DNA of 64,000 nucleotides from Acanthopleura granulata (GCA_016165875.1 JABBOT010000012.1:12708984-12772983), one strand, 5' to 3'; shown: positions 1-13,150, counted from the first letter of the stretch. Numbers and translations: made by a program. The notes: generated by a model not told the origin, from the sequence alone.

Positions 1-1400
1 GTACCTGACATGGTAACAGGGAGACTAACAAAGAGTGTAACAAGCACACAGGAACATGTATCTATGAGGTGATATTTACTTTTATATAATCAAAGTACAA
101 TATACATGAATATACACCATTTTATGTCATATACATTCTACATGTTACCCAATTCCTGTGCAGACATGTACCAAGCCCGAATAATGTTCTCATCAATGCA
201 AATCTGGCCACTGCTATCTAATTATAAATATTAATAATCATTAAATTATAAACCATCCTTATGTTCATTGGGCATAACCTGACTGACCCTCACTACTCAA
301 AAGTTTTTATTAGTACATGTATTTTCATAAAAGTTTTTTTTTCCTCCATGTTGTTTTTTTCAAATCCCTATATTTTTCATGACCCACAATACAAAAAAAC
401 AAAAGTTCCCGACAGAACCTATTTTTTCTCAAAGGATCGGTTTATACCCAACAAAGTTTTTTAAGGGTATCCTTACATGTACCTTCCAAGAAGAAGTACA
501 AGTATGCATAGGTTATATAATCAGTACATAAATAAATACATGCCATTTTACCTTCAAAAGATTCCTGCTTTGAGTAATATACAAAAACCTATACACTAAC
601 TTGACTTTAGATATGAAAATTTTAAAAAACTGTCAAATGCATGATGTTTTCATAATGTTACAAATATTATGCACACTACATCAGCACATGTGCACATTAG
701 AAATGTTTGAGAGGTATTATAGTGGGCTTAAGTAACACTTGTCAATATGCAGTATATTAAAAAATCACAGTACATATAAAAAAGAGAGCCTCTACATGTA
801 CAGGCAGATCAATGTTAAAAGAATTAAGACAAATGAATTCAGGACTTTGACTGAAGTAGAAGCTATCAAGGACTTTGAATGGGACACCACTTGGCTGTAT
901 GAAGGACTTGCATGCACGTGCAGGCATCAACTTTCACTGAGGTCCAGAATGTATTAATTAAGGCCTTTGGTTGAGGAAGAAAGAATCAAAGATTTTCAGT
1001 GAGGTGTCGTACAGGGTATATTAAGGATTTTCAATGAGGTACAGGCCACATTAAGAGCTTTCATTAAGGAACAATAAATGGAAAAAAAGAATATAAATAT
1101 ATATAATATAAAAATAATATGAAAATTCTTTATAAAAAAAAATTGAAATTTGTGTTGACTGTTTCCATGACGACAGTAATAGAAATGCATGTCTGTACTT
1201 TAAGTGGCATATACTGTATCAACAAGAATTTACGAAACAAATCCTATCCAAATACGTCAAAGTTAACATACTATCAAATCTGAGATCTGAATAAAAAATA
1301 AAAACAGAACAGTACAAAATATTGTGTTGGGTTTAGAAATCCCGCCAAATATGGCTGCTTTTCATACTGTGGTTAAACAAGGCTGAACCATGTAAGCTGC
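1..1400. other. AT-rich non-coding DNA
   Basis: There are no supported exons. The stretch is AT-rich, with several ACATGTA motifs and short homopolymer runs. Between about 850 and 1060 there are diverged repeats of a phrase like AAGGACTTTGAATGAGG / AAGGATTTTCAATGAGG, which may be the remains of a short tandem repeat. If the LRR gene at 22.4 kb extends this far, this is intron. Confidence 0.4.
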
Positions 1401-1930
1401 ATCTCTAAGCACTTGTGAGGTGAATGAGTTCCTGACACCAGCCAGGTAAAAACCGTTTGATCAACACCCTGCGACGCGGTCTAGTAAAATGTGCCCTGAC
1501 CTGAGTCAACACGGAACTTGCCGGAGATTGTGGCAGCCGGCGAGTTTGCCAGGCTCCTTTCTTTTTCAAGAACATACATGTACATGTATACATCGTCCTT
1601 CTGCTTGCTATTCAAAGGGGAGCCTGGGAAGGGCATAGAGGGGAGGGGGAGGGGGGATTTCACCGCCGTGCTAGGTAAACAGCTCCCCTAAATCGGTTAC
1701 TGAAATAACCTGGCCGGCATGCTGTGTGTCTTATCGCCTGGACGCATATGCCATGAGGAAGGTTCACCTTGCCAGGGGGTGACAGGTATCACAGCCTAGA
1801 GTGAGGCCGGGGCGCTCCAGTGGGCAAATTCAGCCACAGACCAGAAAACAACTGAAGGTCAAGGCTACAGACTCGGGAGGAAACATCAAATATGTGCCCC
1901 TCCATTTTTTTTTTCTCCTTCACGTCCCAG
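1400..1930. other. GC-rich island without a recognisable gene
   Basis: This ~500-bp block stands out from the AT-rich surroundings. It has a purine-rich run (GGGAGGGGGAGGGG, about 1641-1655) and several CpGs. Short open frames exist on the minus strand (1405-1593, 1481-1663), but they are low in complexity and match no family I know. It could be a regulatory island or part of a repeat. Confidence 0.3.
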
Positions 1931-2330
1931 GCAAGTTTTAGTGGAATGTCTGTCTAATGCGCCATTGTCATTCACTATGCCCTAATTACTGTCATGATGT
2001 CTCTTGCCCACACCTGTGATCATACTGAGTTGTACCCAAGAAGTTTTGTGAAGTCCCTTATTTGATTTCTCTGACACATTAACCAAATGGCACATGAAGA
2101 AATTGGATAAAATTTTTAGCATAAAGGTCAATTGAAATATAAAAATTAGTAAGAATAACATTACTGTTTCTTCTTTAACAGTTTTAATAATCAATTTGAG
2201 AGTATAAAACCATAAACACTTTATGTCTAGAACTTCATTTGATTTAAAGTTTGAGCCATTTGACACATGCTTGTGACAAAATACATACACACAAGCAAGT
2301 TCTGGAAAAAGACTTCAATACTCCGAACTG

Positions 2331-2484
2331 TATTACTGAATAATAAGGACTGCATGAATATATTACCGAATAATAAGAACTACAGGAATATATTACTGAA
2401 TAATAAGAACTACAGGAATATATTACTGAATAATAAGAACTACAGGAATATATTACTGAATAATATGAACTACAGGAATATATA
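2331..2484 (+). repeat. 30-bp minisatellite, about 5 copies
   Basis: Five consecutive 30-bp units built on GAATAATAAGAACTACAGG followed by AATATATTACT occupy this stretch, plus a partial sixth. The central units are identical and the outer ones carry a few substitutions. Because 30 is a multiple of three, both strands show short open frames here (2267-2485 plus, 2244-2501 minus). These are artefacts of the repeat. Confidence 0.9.
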
Positions 2485-2499
2485 ACACAAGTATACAAC

Positions 2500-4090
2500 A
2501 TTCCTGTGTAAACAACTAAATTATTATGATTATGTGGGACACCCTATCTGTACCTTTTCATATTAATACAATTTTAATCCCTTGAAAGTGTTAAAATATG
2601 TAAGTGATGAGAATGTAAAACTTTGGAAATGAATTTTAAAAAATCAACAGTATACATAGTTGTTTTAATAAGTACACTGGATCTTCAAGGATTCAGGCTT
2701 AACACTTCAGAAATGCTTTTAAAATGAATGAAAATGAGTAGTGTTGGACTGAAACTATAAACACATCTATTGACTTTTGAAATGAACTACAGTTTCACAA
2801 ATTGCATATTGAAACACTCTAATATTGCACTGATAACACGTATTTTGGTTAAATTCAAAATATTATTTAGAGTCAAATTGAAACCATCTTTTTCAGCACA
2901 TACTATCATGTGTAATTCGATTCATGGCTTTCATTCATATATATCATATCTGGACTTGGATGCTGCAGTCCAACTTTAATATTACAATCTAAACTTGCCT
3001 TAGAATTGCTTCACATTGCCAGCAAGGGTCTTACGGTAATCTTGTCCGTACAGTTTTATCATGAACACTTTCTTCCTGTTATTAAACTTTTGGTGTTACT
3101 GTCCAGTTATACATTTTAAGAGCCACATATGTCAGCGAGCACCTTGATACCGTACAACTTACTTGACTTAATTGTCAAACAGCATCAATGCCAGGTTTTC
3201 ATTACTATACACATGCATATAGGCTCTGCATTACATGTGTAATAACATTTCTGTATTTTTCTTGTCCAGAATTCTTGCACTTGGCTTCTGAATTTCATCA
3301 ATTGTAAGACCAGTATTTGAAAATCTTCTGAAACAGCTGATTTTAAAGTGTCTTTTCACAAATGCAATTTGTTAATAAGTTTCAGAAATCTTTAGAAAAA
3401 TAGGACACACGCTTGGCAAATGTCAGATGAATATGCATAAGATGACAAATACAAGCATCATGGGATCTGAATATACATGACTTATCACTGAGGAAACTCT
3501 GCACAATGTCATCTACTGAATGAACAGGTCAAAAATGTGCACTATATGCAATAACCAAAACTTTGACTTTTACGAAACTGAAAACTAAACATGGACGTTC
3601 TACAGTCGACTTTTCGAACCATTTTGAGCAAACTTAAGGGATCTCACATGACTTGTATGGCCTTTCAGATGATGCGTGCTTTATTCAAAAGGTGGTCACC
3701 TCTTTCCTGTGGACACAAAGTATTAGAAATGCATCCTTAGAAATTATAAGCATGTATTGTTACAACATGTCTTTTGTCTGAAACCAAAATGTTTCTTACT
3801 GCCAATGTCATGAATTGTCTTGCAAATTAATAGCAGCAAGAATGAGAAAATTAAAAATCAATAACCACACAGAATTGACAACTAATTACCACTTGTGATC
3901 ACATTTTAATGTGTGTAAGTATGTAGGGGACAATTTTCCAATCCAAGAGTTAATTACTACTGATTAACATCTGAAAGTGTCTTTTTTTGTGAAAAGCAAG
4001 AGTTTTTTTAGTCGCAGCCAAATTAATCACCATCTGAAACAGCTGGGCGTCTTTAAAAACACCTCTCTCTGTAATGTCCCTCGAAGTTAG
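2500..4090. other. AT-rich non-coding DNA, presumed intron
   Basis: No exon, RNA gene or clear repeat is supported here. The sequence is AT-rich with scattered short open frames of random character. Confidence 0.4.
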
Positions 4091-4096
4091 AAGAAA

Positions 4097-4365
4097 ATGG
4101 CTCACCGAGATTCGACATTCGAATATGAATTTCTGTGGAGCAAAGATAACATGAATTTTATCACTGAACAATGGCCACAAGGACAAATTCAGCTGGTTGT
4201 TCAATTTGAGCACCGATGGATTCCAGTTGGAATTTGGAATAAAATTGCAATAAGACATGCACATCATACCACCAACTGGTACGAACAAGAAACCACCTCT
4301 TTAATAAAACCAAGAGCCCAATTTCCACTCAAGATAAAAAATACTTTTGAAGAGATTTATCAATG
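4097..4365 (+). CDS. Unrecognised open frame ending at a splice donor (possible exon)
   Basis: An ATG at 4097 with A at -3 and G at +4 opens an 89-codon frame. The predicted peptide is unlike random translation of AT-rich DNA: it has six Trp, many Glu/Gln/His, few Cys and no low-complexity runs (for example WPQGQIQLVVQFEHRWIPVG). The frame meets its stop only across CAATG-GTAAGC, a good splice donor, so it could be a first coding exon. I do not recognise the protein. It may instead be a fragment of a mobile element. It lies on the strand opposite the LRR gene. The minus-strand frame over the same bases has no ATG start. Confidence 0.3.
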
Positions 4366-4447
4366 GTAAGCATGCACTTGGACTTTAATATCGGAGTTAT
4401 TATTCAGGAATTTTCCTGAATTTGGTAACTGGTGAATGGTTTGAATT

Positions 4448-4749
4448 TGATCGCATTACAAATAAACAGTATGCTGAAAGTGCCCATTCACAATTTTGAG
4501 TTTGCTCTTGTTCAACTTGTAAGTACCAGAACAAAGTAATAGAAATCAAAATTTGCATGTGCAATTTCCACGGCCCAGTATTACAATTTCAAAGATTACA
4601 TAAAGTTCCCATCTTAGAAATGTTCATGCCTTAAAGGCTTCCATGCATGTAAGACCTTTGAACTGTTCGCATTATTCACGCTGAGCAGGTAATTAATATT
4701 GAAGAAGACAGTCCAATAAACTGATACATTATGTACAGTTTGTGTTGGC
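4448..4749 (+). repeat. Duplicated ~300-bp segment, copy 1
   Basis: This segment and 6702-6990 share near-continuous similarity, including AATAAACAGTATGCT, CTTAAAGGCTTCCATGCATG and CAATAAACTGATACATTATG, with few indels. The copies are direct and about 2.25 kb apart. No coding capacity, terminal inverted repeats or target duplication are evident, so it is either a dispersed repeat family or a local duplication. Confidence 0.85.
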
Positions 4750-4991
4750 AACTGACCACAAACACCCAGCAAACTTTGCCAGAAGCATGTTCTTCTTGTT
4801 ACAGTTAGAAGGCATATATTCTGATATGCCCTAGGAGGCTTGAAGTCAAACACATTGCTTAATAGACATATCAAAGTCATCTGGACCTAATCCAAGACTA
4901 ACCTTCTGTCTGGCATGAACATACTGAATAAGAGTTCCAAAGCATGCTGTCAAGACACAGACAAGCCCAGGCAGCGAAGACCTCATGGGAT

Positions 4992-5014
4992 ACGTGTGTG
5001 TGTGTGTGTGTGTC
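4992..5014 (+). repeat. (TG)n microsatellite
   Basis: About ten TG units lie in an otherwise ordinary non-coding stretch. Confidence 0.9.
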
Positions 5015-6700
5015 ACCCTAACATTCAAAGTCTGTCTTTATTAACAATGATAAAGCTAGCTCTGTCATATAGGGACTCTATATGAGGGTTTCAAAAATTG
5101 TGTCTGCAAAATTACAATGACTCGACCAAAGGAAGTCTTTGACTTAGCCAGTGGGGATCTTAAAATAATTCCAGCCAAAGCTGTGTAGTCTATTGCTCAT
5201 TCTTACCTCAGCTGTTGTGACTTTTAGTATTCAGTGAACAAAGAGAACAGTGGTCAATTTAGTGGCCGTGCAAATGCATAAAGGTACTCCACTGATCAGC
5301 ATCTGACAAGGACCAAGAACATTTCTCTTGAATCTGATTTCAGTCAGAAGCTATTGTGACATTGTCCCTCATGGATGTGGTTTAGGCACATTGCACACAG
5401 GTAACTATATGATGCATCAGTATTCATGTACATGTATACTAAATTTCCAAAACTGAAACGACTATTTTGAGATTATGGAGAGCTATTGGTATCAATACAC
5501 GCCACCTGCTTCACCACATGCACCAAGCCAAATGGGGCATGCAGTCAATATTTATTCAGAATTTATTAAGCCCAAGTAGCAACACAAGTAGCAAGCAGTA
5601 AATTAGTTCCAAAATGGCAAGATTAGATGTCCAAAATCCGAGTCCACGTTATCCAACATCACCCTGGAACTCTTGTTGGACAAAATGAATCAACTTTGTG
5701 TTGCCAAATAAATACTGTCCAACATAACGTGGGCCATATGTGTTTCCTGGTGCGGATGTGTTATGAAACACTGTTCAACTGCAGTAGACACCTGCCAAGA
5801 TTGTTGCGACATTTTGGTCCTTCCACATCCCTGACAACTTTGTTGAACCGGACTGATAGTCCATCAATGAACCGCTGGGAACGTTTGCAATTGTGCTAAG
5901 GAGTTACATGCTTTGGGTTTGGCTTCATTGTTGACAACGATCAGCTAGAGAGCAATGACTATGGTCAAAAATCCTGTTATGTCTTTCAACAGATTAGACT
6001 TCATTTTTCTGATAATTGGAAGGAAACACAGTTGGATTTCTCTCCAACTTACATGTATCAAAACTTTATAAAAACACAGTTTACCAAGGCTTAAAAATGT
6101 TGACAGTATTCGGCCTTAATTTGATTCTATAGTGTGGATGTGGCACCAACATGCTTTACAAAATGACACAACATGAAGTTGGTTTGTATTGTACCACAAA
6201 AGTTGGATGGGACGGTATGGATGGAATTCATTCAATAGAGCATGGGAACAAATTTTTCACTACATCATTATTGTGCACTTCTGTATATATATACTTTGAG
6301 AATTTTCCATGAAAAAAAAACCATCTGTAATGTTGTAGCATACAAATATATCCCTACATGCCTTAGTTTTCCCTCATATAACCTTGTATTCTTCTGTGCT
6401 TGTATACTGATGCATACTCATGCACACAGAGCCTCTGTGTTCTTAAATCAGCCATCAGAAGGCTCCAGGATACACAGGTGGAAACCATTTCAGCTGCCAC
6501 AGCTCCTTAACTCATCACAGGACACAATTTGTCAGGGAATTCAATTTATCCTCCTACACGATAAGTAGTTCTACTGCCAGAAGGCATTTCCAAACCTCTT
6601 TAATAAAATCTAGAGCAATGAATGAAGCCTACAGGGCTAGAGATACACTACATACCTATGTTTCTGTTAAAATGGTTAACAGAATCAGGTGATTGATATT
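5015..6700. other. Non-coding DNA, no supported gene
   Basis: A 90-codon frame at 5627-5899 overlaps a pair of inverted words (GTCCACGTTATCCAAC and its near-complement at about 5720) and looks accidental. Nothing else here can be supported. Confidence 0.35.
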
Positions 6701-6701
6701 T

Positions 6702-6990
6702 CTGATCATATTACCAATAAACAGTATGCTTAAAGTGCTCATTCACTATTTTGAGTTTGCTCTTACTCAACTTGTAAGTGCCACAAAAAAGTAATAGGAA
6801 TAGAATTTCTATGGCTCAGTATTACAATTTCAAAGATTACATAAAGTTCTCAACTTCAAACTGTTCATGCCTTAAAGGCTTCCATGCATGTAAGATCTTT
6901 GAACTGTTCACGTTATTCACATTGAGCAGGTAATTAATACCAAAGCAGACAGTCCAATAAACTGATACATTATGTATGGTTTGTGTTGGC
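6702..6990 (+). repeat. Duplicated ~300-bp segment, copy 2
   Basis: This is the direct-repeat partner of 4448-4749. It diverges by scattered substitutions and a short deletion around 6796, which suggests an old duplication. Confidence 0.85.
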
Positions 6991-8633
6991 TTGTGAAAGG
7001 CTATAGTGCATGTAAGCCATTAGCCTTGGTGCATTTGTCAATTTATGAGTTCATATAAATAACAGACCGACGGCACGGTAATTTAGCTGAATGCCAGGAT
7101 TGGGAGCTGCAGTTGAAAAATTGTGATACACAGCTGCAATTTTCTCGATGGTAATCCAAGAAACTTCGGCTGACTTTTACTCGCATACGGTTCACATGAA
7201 AATGACAAGTCAAAAAGAAACATGTGTACCAGCAGGTGCATGTACTCGAAGTCAAGATCTCATGTGCAGAGTCATAATCCAGTGCTATTTAATACTTTAA
7301 TCGGTCACTATCAGCATAAAATCTTGCCACTGCTTGTTCTGCATGTTATTCACCAAAAATTCAAACCCAAAACAGTCACTGTAAAACACACTACATAACT
7401 TCATCAAGTTCATGTATTAGCGACACATTTATAAGAGTGCTTGGCGCAGCGTAGCGTAAAAAAGTGATAATTCGGTTTCTTACTCCTATTCACACCATGG
7501 AGTGTTGCAGATTTGAAAGACCATTTGTGAAGAAAGGAAAATCAGGTTTTGATCAGGATATTTCATCAATATAAAGTTACTGACATCTGTCCATCAGCCG
7601 GTAGAAGCACGTGTTCTTGTTTACGTGATGGTAGGTTTCGCAGTGTTCGCGCCTGAGTGCCATACCATTAATACAGCCATGGCGTCGAGTGTCAGTCATT
7701 GCACCTGCCTAGTAAGCAAATATGTCCAGTAATGACAGTAGAAATCCTTACAAGGAAACCAAAATGGCACCAACACAGTGAATAAAGTATGTACAAAAAA
7801 TGTTTCATGTTTATTTGGCTCTACATTGTGTGATGATGGCCTGATGCCAACTTCATTAGTTTTTCTTATGCTTGCTTCCTTGGCATTAACGGACAGTGCA
7901 AAATGTCAGAATTGTCAACACTCAGTTCATGTAGTGCCACATCAAGGATACACGATCAGAAGCCTCCAACACACGCACGTCTTCTTCTCTCTATGACTAT
8001 ACAGTATATGCTACACGAAGGACCAGTATACAAATTCAGTGCACATTTCATTCAGGTTTACAAGAATTCATTGCCCCGAGAAATACGGATTACTATATTA
8101 TGGTCGTACGGGTGGATTTACAAACTTTGTCAAACCGTAAGTATGCACACTTACTGAAACCCTAGACCATTTAGTGAAAAATTCCACTAAATCTTTGTGG
8201 AAAAAAAAATATAAGGTTCACACATTTCAATTTTGTAAATATATTTGGAAATCCCATAAAATACCTCTCTGTAGAAACTTTTTTACCTGATTACATATAA
8301 ATGCAAAAGAAAAATGAAAAATTTTCAGTGATCTATACAGCAATGAAGTTTGACACAAGTTTGCCATAGTTGCTTTGTAATTCAAGTTTTAAAATTACAA
8401 ATACATTTACCGGTGATATCAGATGCCATTACTTCATGGATTGATGAATTCTTATAAGAGTTTACCAAATCGCTAGTTTTGTCTGGTATTGCAGTTTATA
8501 GGCATATCAATTTGTGCATAGCTTACAGTGGTGCAAAAATGAAACTTTTCACAAACTGGCAGGGGGGGTCTCTCCAGTTAATGAGGCGTGGTGAAAGTAT
8601 TGATTGTCAGTAACTGTCTACTCGTAATCTCCT
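6991..8633. other. Non-coding DNA, presumed intron
   Basis: Short open frames at 7043-7255 and 7778-8157 have no recognisable domains. No repeats are clear beyond A- and T-runs. Confidence 0.35.
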
Positions 8634-9150
8634 GGGGCTTGTTTCACAAAGCGATTTTTGGCTTAAGCCCTAAAATTTAATTTATTTTAACAAACTAAAT
8701 GTTTCATGCTGGCGGTTCAACCTTGACTGAAATCACCATCTGACAGCATAGAGTCAGCCGTCAAAATTTGACTGATGTGATGTATGTATTTCACAGTTTA
8801 ATATGCATTACAATAATGTGGATAGTGGTTTCAAGTTGTGCATAATTGTGCATGAGCAGAATGTGTCATATGGTAGATAAAAAGAGCTCAGTTCTAATTT
8901 TTTTTTCTTCGTTTTTCACAGTTTTCCACTTGAAGCATCCCTAGAGCCCACGCAATCTCAAATGTCACACAGACATAAAATGCATGAAATGAACTGAATT
9001 GTGTGAGACTGCCTACAGTTACAATGCCATTAACACAGCCCTGAGGGTCTGTTTATCTATCAGCGAAGGAAATCCGGTCATGCACAGTCAAAAAAGCTAT
9101 CTGGCTTATTTTAGGCTTAAGCCAAAAACTGCTTTGTGAAACAGACCCTA
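8634..9150. mobile_element. Fold-back (MITE-like) element with GTTTCACAAAGC ends
   Basis: The left end (GGGGCTTGTTTCACAAAGC... TTTTTGGCTTAAGCC) is repeated as its reverse complement at 9110-9150, giving terminal inverted repeats of about 45 bp around a ~430-bp non-coding interior. No transposase frame is present, so it would be non-autonomous. A target-site duplication was not clear. A related TTTCACAAAGC end recurs at 51.25 kb. Confidence 0.75.
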
Positions 9151-10488
9151 GTGCTCCCCACTGAGAGTTTATAACTCAAGACAATTGTCCTTGCAAGGCA
9201 TCAAGGTAAACAGTTTCTCCAAAAGCATTCCATATTATGGAGAAACTGTATTAAGGAAGGTAAAGTTAATGAATGAATGATTGATTAAGGTTTATAAATA
9301 AAGCTACATTAGCAGTACTTTGGCAAGAATAACTTAGAATCTGGAAACACGTTTTAACATCAGAACAATAACATCTAAAATTGGAACAAAGAGGATTTCA
9401 TTGTGACTGCAATGTATTGTCGAATTAGTATTCCCTGGATGAGCCTTAAGCTTTGTTCCATATACTGATGGCTGAGTTCAATGTGCTTGTTACACAAGGA
9501 GGGCTTAATTGTCAGCTTTGATCTCACATCCACTGATGATATTCTAAACGCATCAAGGATATGGGGCCTCAAACCTTCAGCTGAAAGGTTGTTGGCAGGA
9601 TCCAACACTTTTAAATAAGATTTTCTGGCAGAGCCATAAATGAAAAATTTGCCTAGTCCGATTTAACCCTCATCAGAGATCAACACAAATTCAACAAAAC
9701 AGATTGGTTAGATCTGTCATGTCAGTACATGACACAACCTTATCTATATCAGAGCCTTTGTACATTTAATTAGCTTTAAGAGTTGTAATATGGGGTATAC
9801 AAAAACAGTTTACTATCAAATATTAACCTTAACTGTATCAGCCAAATGCCATCTAGTTTAGAACACCCAAGCACATTGATCAATGATTTGTGATCTTCAG
9901 CAAGTCTCTGTTTAGGCCTTCTTTCGAAACGTCTCTGACTGTCTGAGTCCACCTTTCCCAGCTACTCTTGTTCTTCAACCTTTTCAACCAGCGCTGGAAC
10001 CAATATTCTGAAACATTCTGACACAACTATTGGGTATAGTGAAATAATTTGCACAGTTTTACGAAGCTTGGCTCTTTAGTTACGCAAACAAATCATTTCA
10101 AGAATCGTTTTCATAATCACTGTATGCATAAATTCCACTGAAAAAAGTGCGTTGGTAGTTGAAAATGTTGAAGATTTACAGAAGGCCATATGTGTCGATG
10201 TACATATATAAAGGACCTGCTGTGAATTAATAATGGTGACATTTACAGGCCTTTCATCTGAATTTGGGAAAAAAACATGTATTTTACTGTTGAGTTGACA
10301 TAAATAAAGGCAGAATAAAACTGGCATTGCACATTTAAAAAATTTTCAGATTCATCACAGTGAATTTCTTTACACTGTCATATTGGATTCCATAACAAGT
10401 TTCTTTTCAGGTGGTGACATTAGTCATATTCTCATATGCAAGTACATATGCTATGGTCTGTGGCTATTTCTACTTAAAAGGTCTGCAG
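9151..10488. other. Non-coding DNA, no supported gene
   Basis: A 77-codon minus frame at 9375-9608 and an 83-codon minus frame at 10076-10327 do not resemble LRR repeats or any family I know, and neither has convincing splice borders. Confidence 0.35.
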
Positions 10489-10747
10489 AGCCTCTGTGGC
10501 CGAGGAGGTTAGTGTGCCAGCACGATGTTATGACCCCGTGCATCTCACCAATGTGGTCGCTGTGAGTTCAAGTCCTGCTCATGCTAGCTTTCTCTCCAGC
10601 CGTACGTGGGAAAGTTTGCCAGCAGCCTGCGAATGGTCGTGGGTTTCCCCAGGCTCTGCCCAGTCTTTCCCACCATAATGGTGGCCGCTGTCATTTAAGT
10701 GAAATATTCTTGAGCATGGCATAAAACACCAATCAAATAAATAAATT
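10489..10747 (+). mobile_element. SINE family 1 (tRNA-headed), near full length
   Basis: The head has an A-box-like GTGGCCGAGGAGGTTAGTG and a B-box-like GAGTTCAAGTCCTG, as in Pol III-transcribed tRNA-derived SINEs. The middle carries CGTGGGAAAGTTTGCCAGCAGCC and GGTTTCCCCAGGCTCTGCCC. The 3' end has GAAATATTCTTGAGCATGGC, AAACACCAAT and an AAATAAATAAA tail. The same architecture recurs at about a dozen other places in the window. It resembles reported molluscan SINEs in style, but I cannot assign a published family name. Confidence 0.85.
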
Positions 10748-11734
10748 AAAAAGCTTACAAATCCTCACACAGTGACAAATACATCGACAAATGCAAACAT
10801 TGGTAATTAGGATCGCAAGCACTAACAGCTTGTTTCAGTTCTTTCTCTGATCCGGTGTTAGGTATACAAAAACATTGTTTTCATTGTTTTCAAAGAATAC
10901 CTTGTAGGCACTTGCTGTTTCTGACAAATATCTTCAGTTCCTCACAAACAATAAGGACAGCTTTCTGGCAATTAGTTTCTTGAACTTTTACATTTAGACA
11001 ACATACTGTGCACGGCTGTATAAGTCATAAATATTGAAGACGACATGCCTCCAGGTTTTTTGGCTCGTACAGAGTGTGTATTAAACACTAATTATGTCAT
11101 TTTTCTTTCGACTGACCTACATGCAGAAGTGCTGAGAACAAATGGCCATGCAGTGGTGGAGGGTGTAGGTGGTTATGTGATAAATACACCTGGCATTTAC
11201 ACAAGGCCATCCTGAACCCAGTATTTCAAATATTAAACTGCTCAGATATCATGGTATTTGGTTCCGCAGGAGCACAATCACAGAAGTCTGAGACACATTG
11301 TAATACAATAATCATTAATTTTCAGTAAAGTAAAGGCCTCGTTTTGTCTGATTCTGAGAGTTCTGTTGATCTCAGAAAGAATTTATAGATTTTTCTGGAA
11401 GGTGAGATGATATCGTGCTTCAAAAACATAATGTTCGACATGAAAAATATTTCATTATAGTTTCAAGTATCCGGACCCTTGGCTATTACCAGGTGGTGAT
11501 AAATAACACTGATGGCAAAGGAATGAAATGCTGATTATTGCAGATTTCTAAAGTTTTATGCACATGTACCAAAAGGCAATGGAACTAGTTTGAGGGCCAG
11601 GCATATTCTACCATTTTTTCTGAGAGACTCTCTGATGTACAAGCTTTAACTTTAATTTCATTTTTTACAGTAAAATGTTATTCATCCAGGGCCTATCTCA
11701 CCCGGGCTAAATTCAGTCTGTTTAGACCATCCTT
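10748..11734. other. Non-coding DNA, nothing specific seen
   Basis: There are no exons, tRNA-like boxes or clear repeats in this AT-rich stretch. Confidence 0.35.
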
Positions 11735-11990
11735 GAAAAATTCTTTGTTGTTGGTAACACAACCCTATCCAGAAAAACAGAATCGATCAGTCTGGAAATA
11801 TCTTTTTTTTTTTCATTCTCACCAATGAAATAATTAAGAATTTTAAAGACGTTAACATGGAGAGAAAAATTAAAAAGAAATTCCATCAAAACATCAATAA
11901 AAAATTAATATTGGAAGGTTGGTCAGATTACCTGCAACAAACATATTTTTAATGATGACCTGACATCTCTAGTATAGCCTCCTCATATGA
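11735..11990 (+). repeat. Dispersed repeat family R, copy 1
   Basis: This copy shares with 12930-13150 a T-rich block followed by ACATGGAG(A/G)GAAAAAT(T)AAAAAGAAA, then ATCAAAACA(T/C)CAATAAAAA, and a later AACATGTTTTTA/AACATATTTTTA with GATG(A/G)CCT. A shorter third piece lies near 17000-17070. The interior is non-coding. Confidence 0.65.
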
Positions 11991-12929
11991 CCAAAGAGAG
12001 TGCTGAAAATTGGCTCAGAGCAGCTATGACATATCACTTCAAAACATACTAATTTTAAAATGACATTTATGCGATCCCAGTGGAACAAGGACAAACATAA
12101 CCTATTCTGGTGCCTCAGATGCATTTTCAAAGGTTTCTACACATACCGGTGCTAGGCAACTCTGGCCAATACCCTTACAACACAAGTTCAATATTGGACC
12201 CTTCACCTTTGTATTGCTAGCATTAAACATGACAGAAGTCTCTGAGTGGCGTCTGTAATAAACCCTTTAAAGCCTGAACTATCCATCACATGGTCACTCA
12301 CCTAGAACACAACAATATTTGTGTATATTTCCAGACTCATGTTGTATGATCTGTCTAAGAATATTTCTTTTTGACATAATATGGACGTAATGCGCTAAAT
12401 GGCTGCAGGATTAAAAAGGAATAAATTTATACCGAGGGTTCATAATTATGAATTATTATACCTGGCATAGGTTGACTTGCAATATAAAGCATCTGGGTCT
12501 ATCTTACAAGTTCGACAAAGATGTAATATTTATATCGAGAAGTCTGACCAGGCTCAGTTTGTGGTGTGTCGGCCATGACTGGCAGCATACATCAACTCTG
12601 ATGTATCAGTGTGACAATCACGTGATGTAGCTGTTGCACGACACGTTTCATCAGAGCGGCGACCTTTGTGTGAACTGCGCACAACTGGGTGTAAGCAAGC
12701 ATATATTTTGGGTTTGGAAAGCACATTTAGTAAGGGACAGACAGGATGGCACTGAAGTGACAACATATATATCTGAGTCAAATCAGCTTACCACAATATG
12801 GCTGGAATACAGCTGAAATGGAGCTAAGTCATAATTATTCATTCATACTAGTTCAGATATACAGTTGGGAATATTGTAGAGAACAGCGAAGTATAAGGCC
12901 ATCCAACAAAAGTGTTTGTTCGATGTAGC

Positions 12930-13150
12930 CCGATCATGTGAGAAAATATTGGGTCGGTTGGTAGGGAATTCTTTTTTGTTTACATTCTAGTTCTTGGAAA
13001 AGACACAGATTTTGAAGAAATTAACATGGAGGGAAAAATAAAAAGAAAAACTTTTATCAAAACACCAATAAAAATTTCTGGGTAGGTCCTTTTTCGAAGG
13101 GCCATTCGGGTTACGGCAAAAGAACATGTTTTTACAGATGGCCTAAGGTT
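12930..13150 (+). repeat. Dispersed repeat family R, copy 2
   Basis: This is the partner of 11735-11990 in the same orientation, with the shared words given there. Divergence is moderate, with several small indels. Confidence 0.65.

Noticed and set aside
12780..12840. Minus-strand donor at 12796 as an LRR exon boundary
   Set aside because: The upstream sequence has no LRR pattern and in-frame stops are close by.
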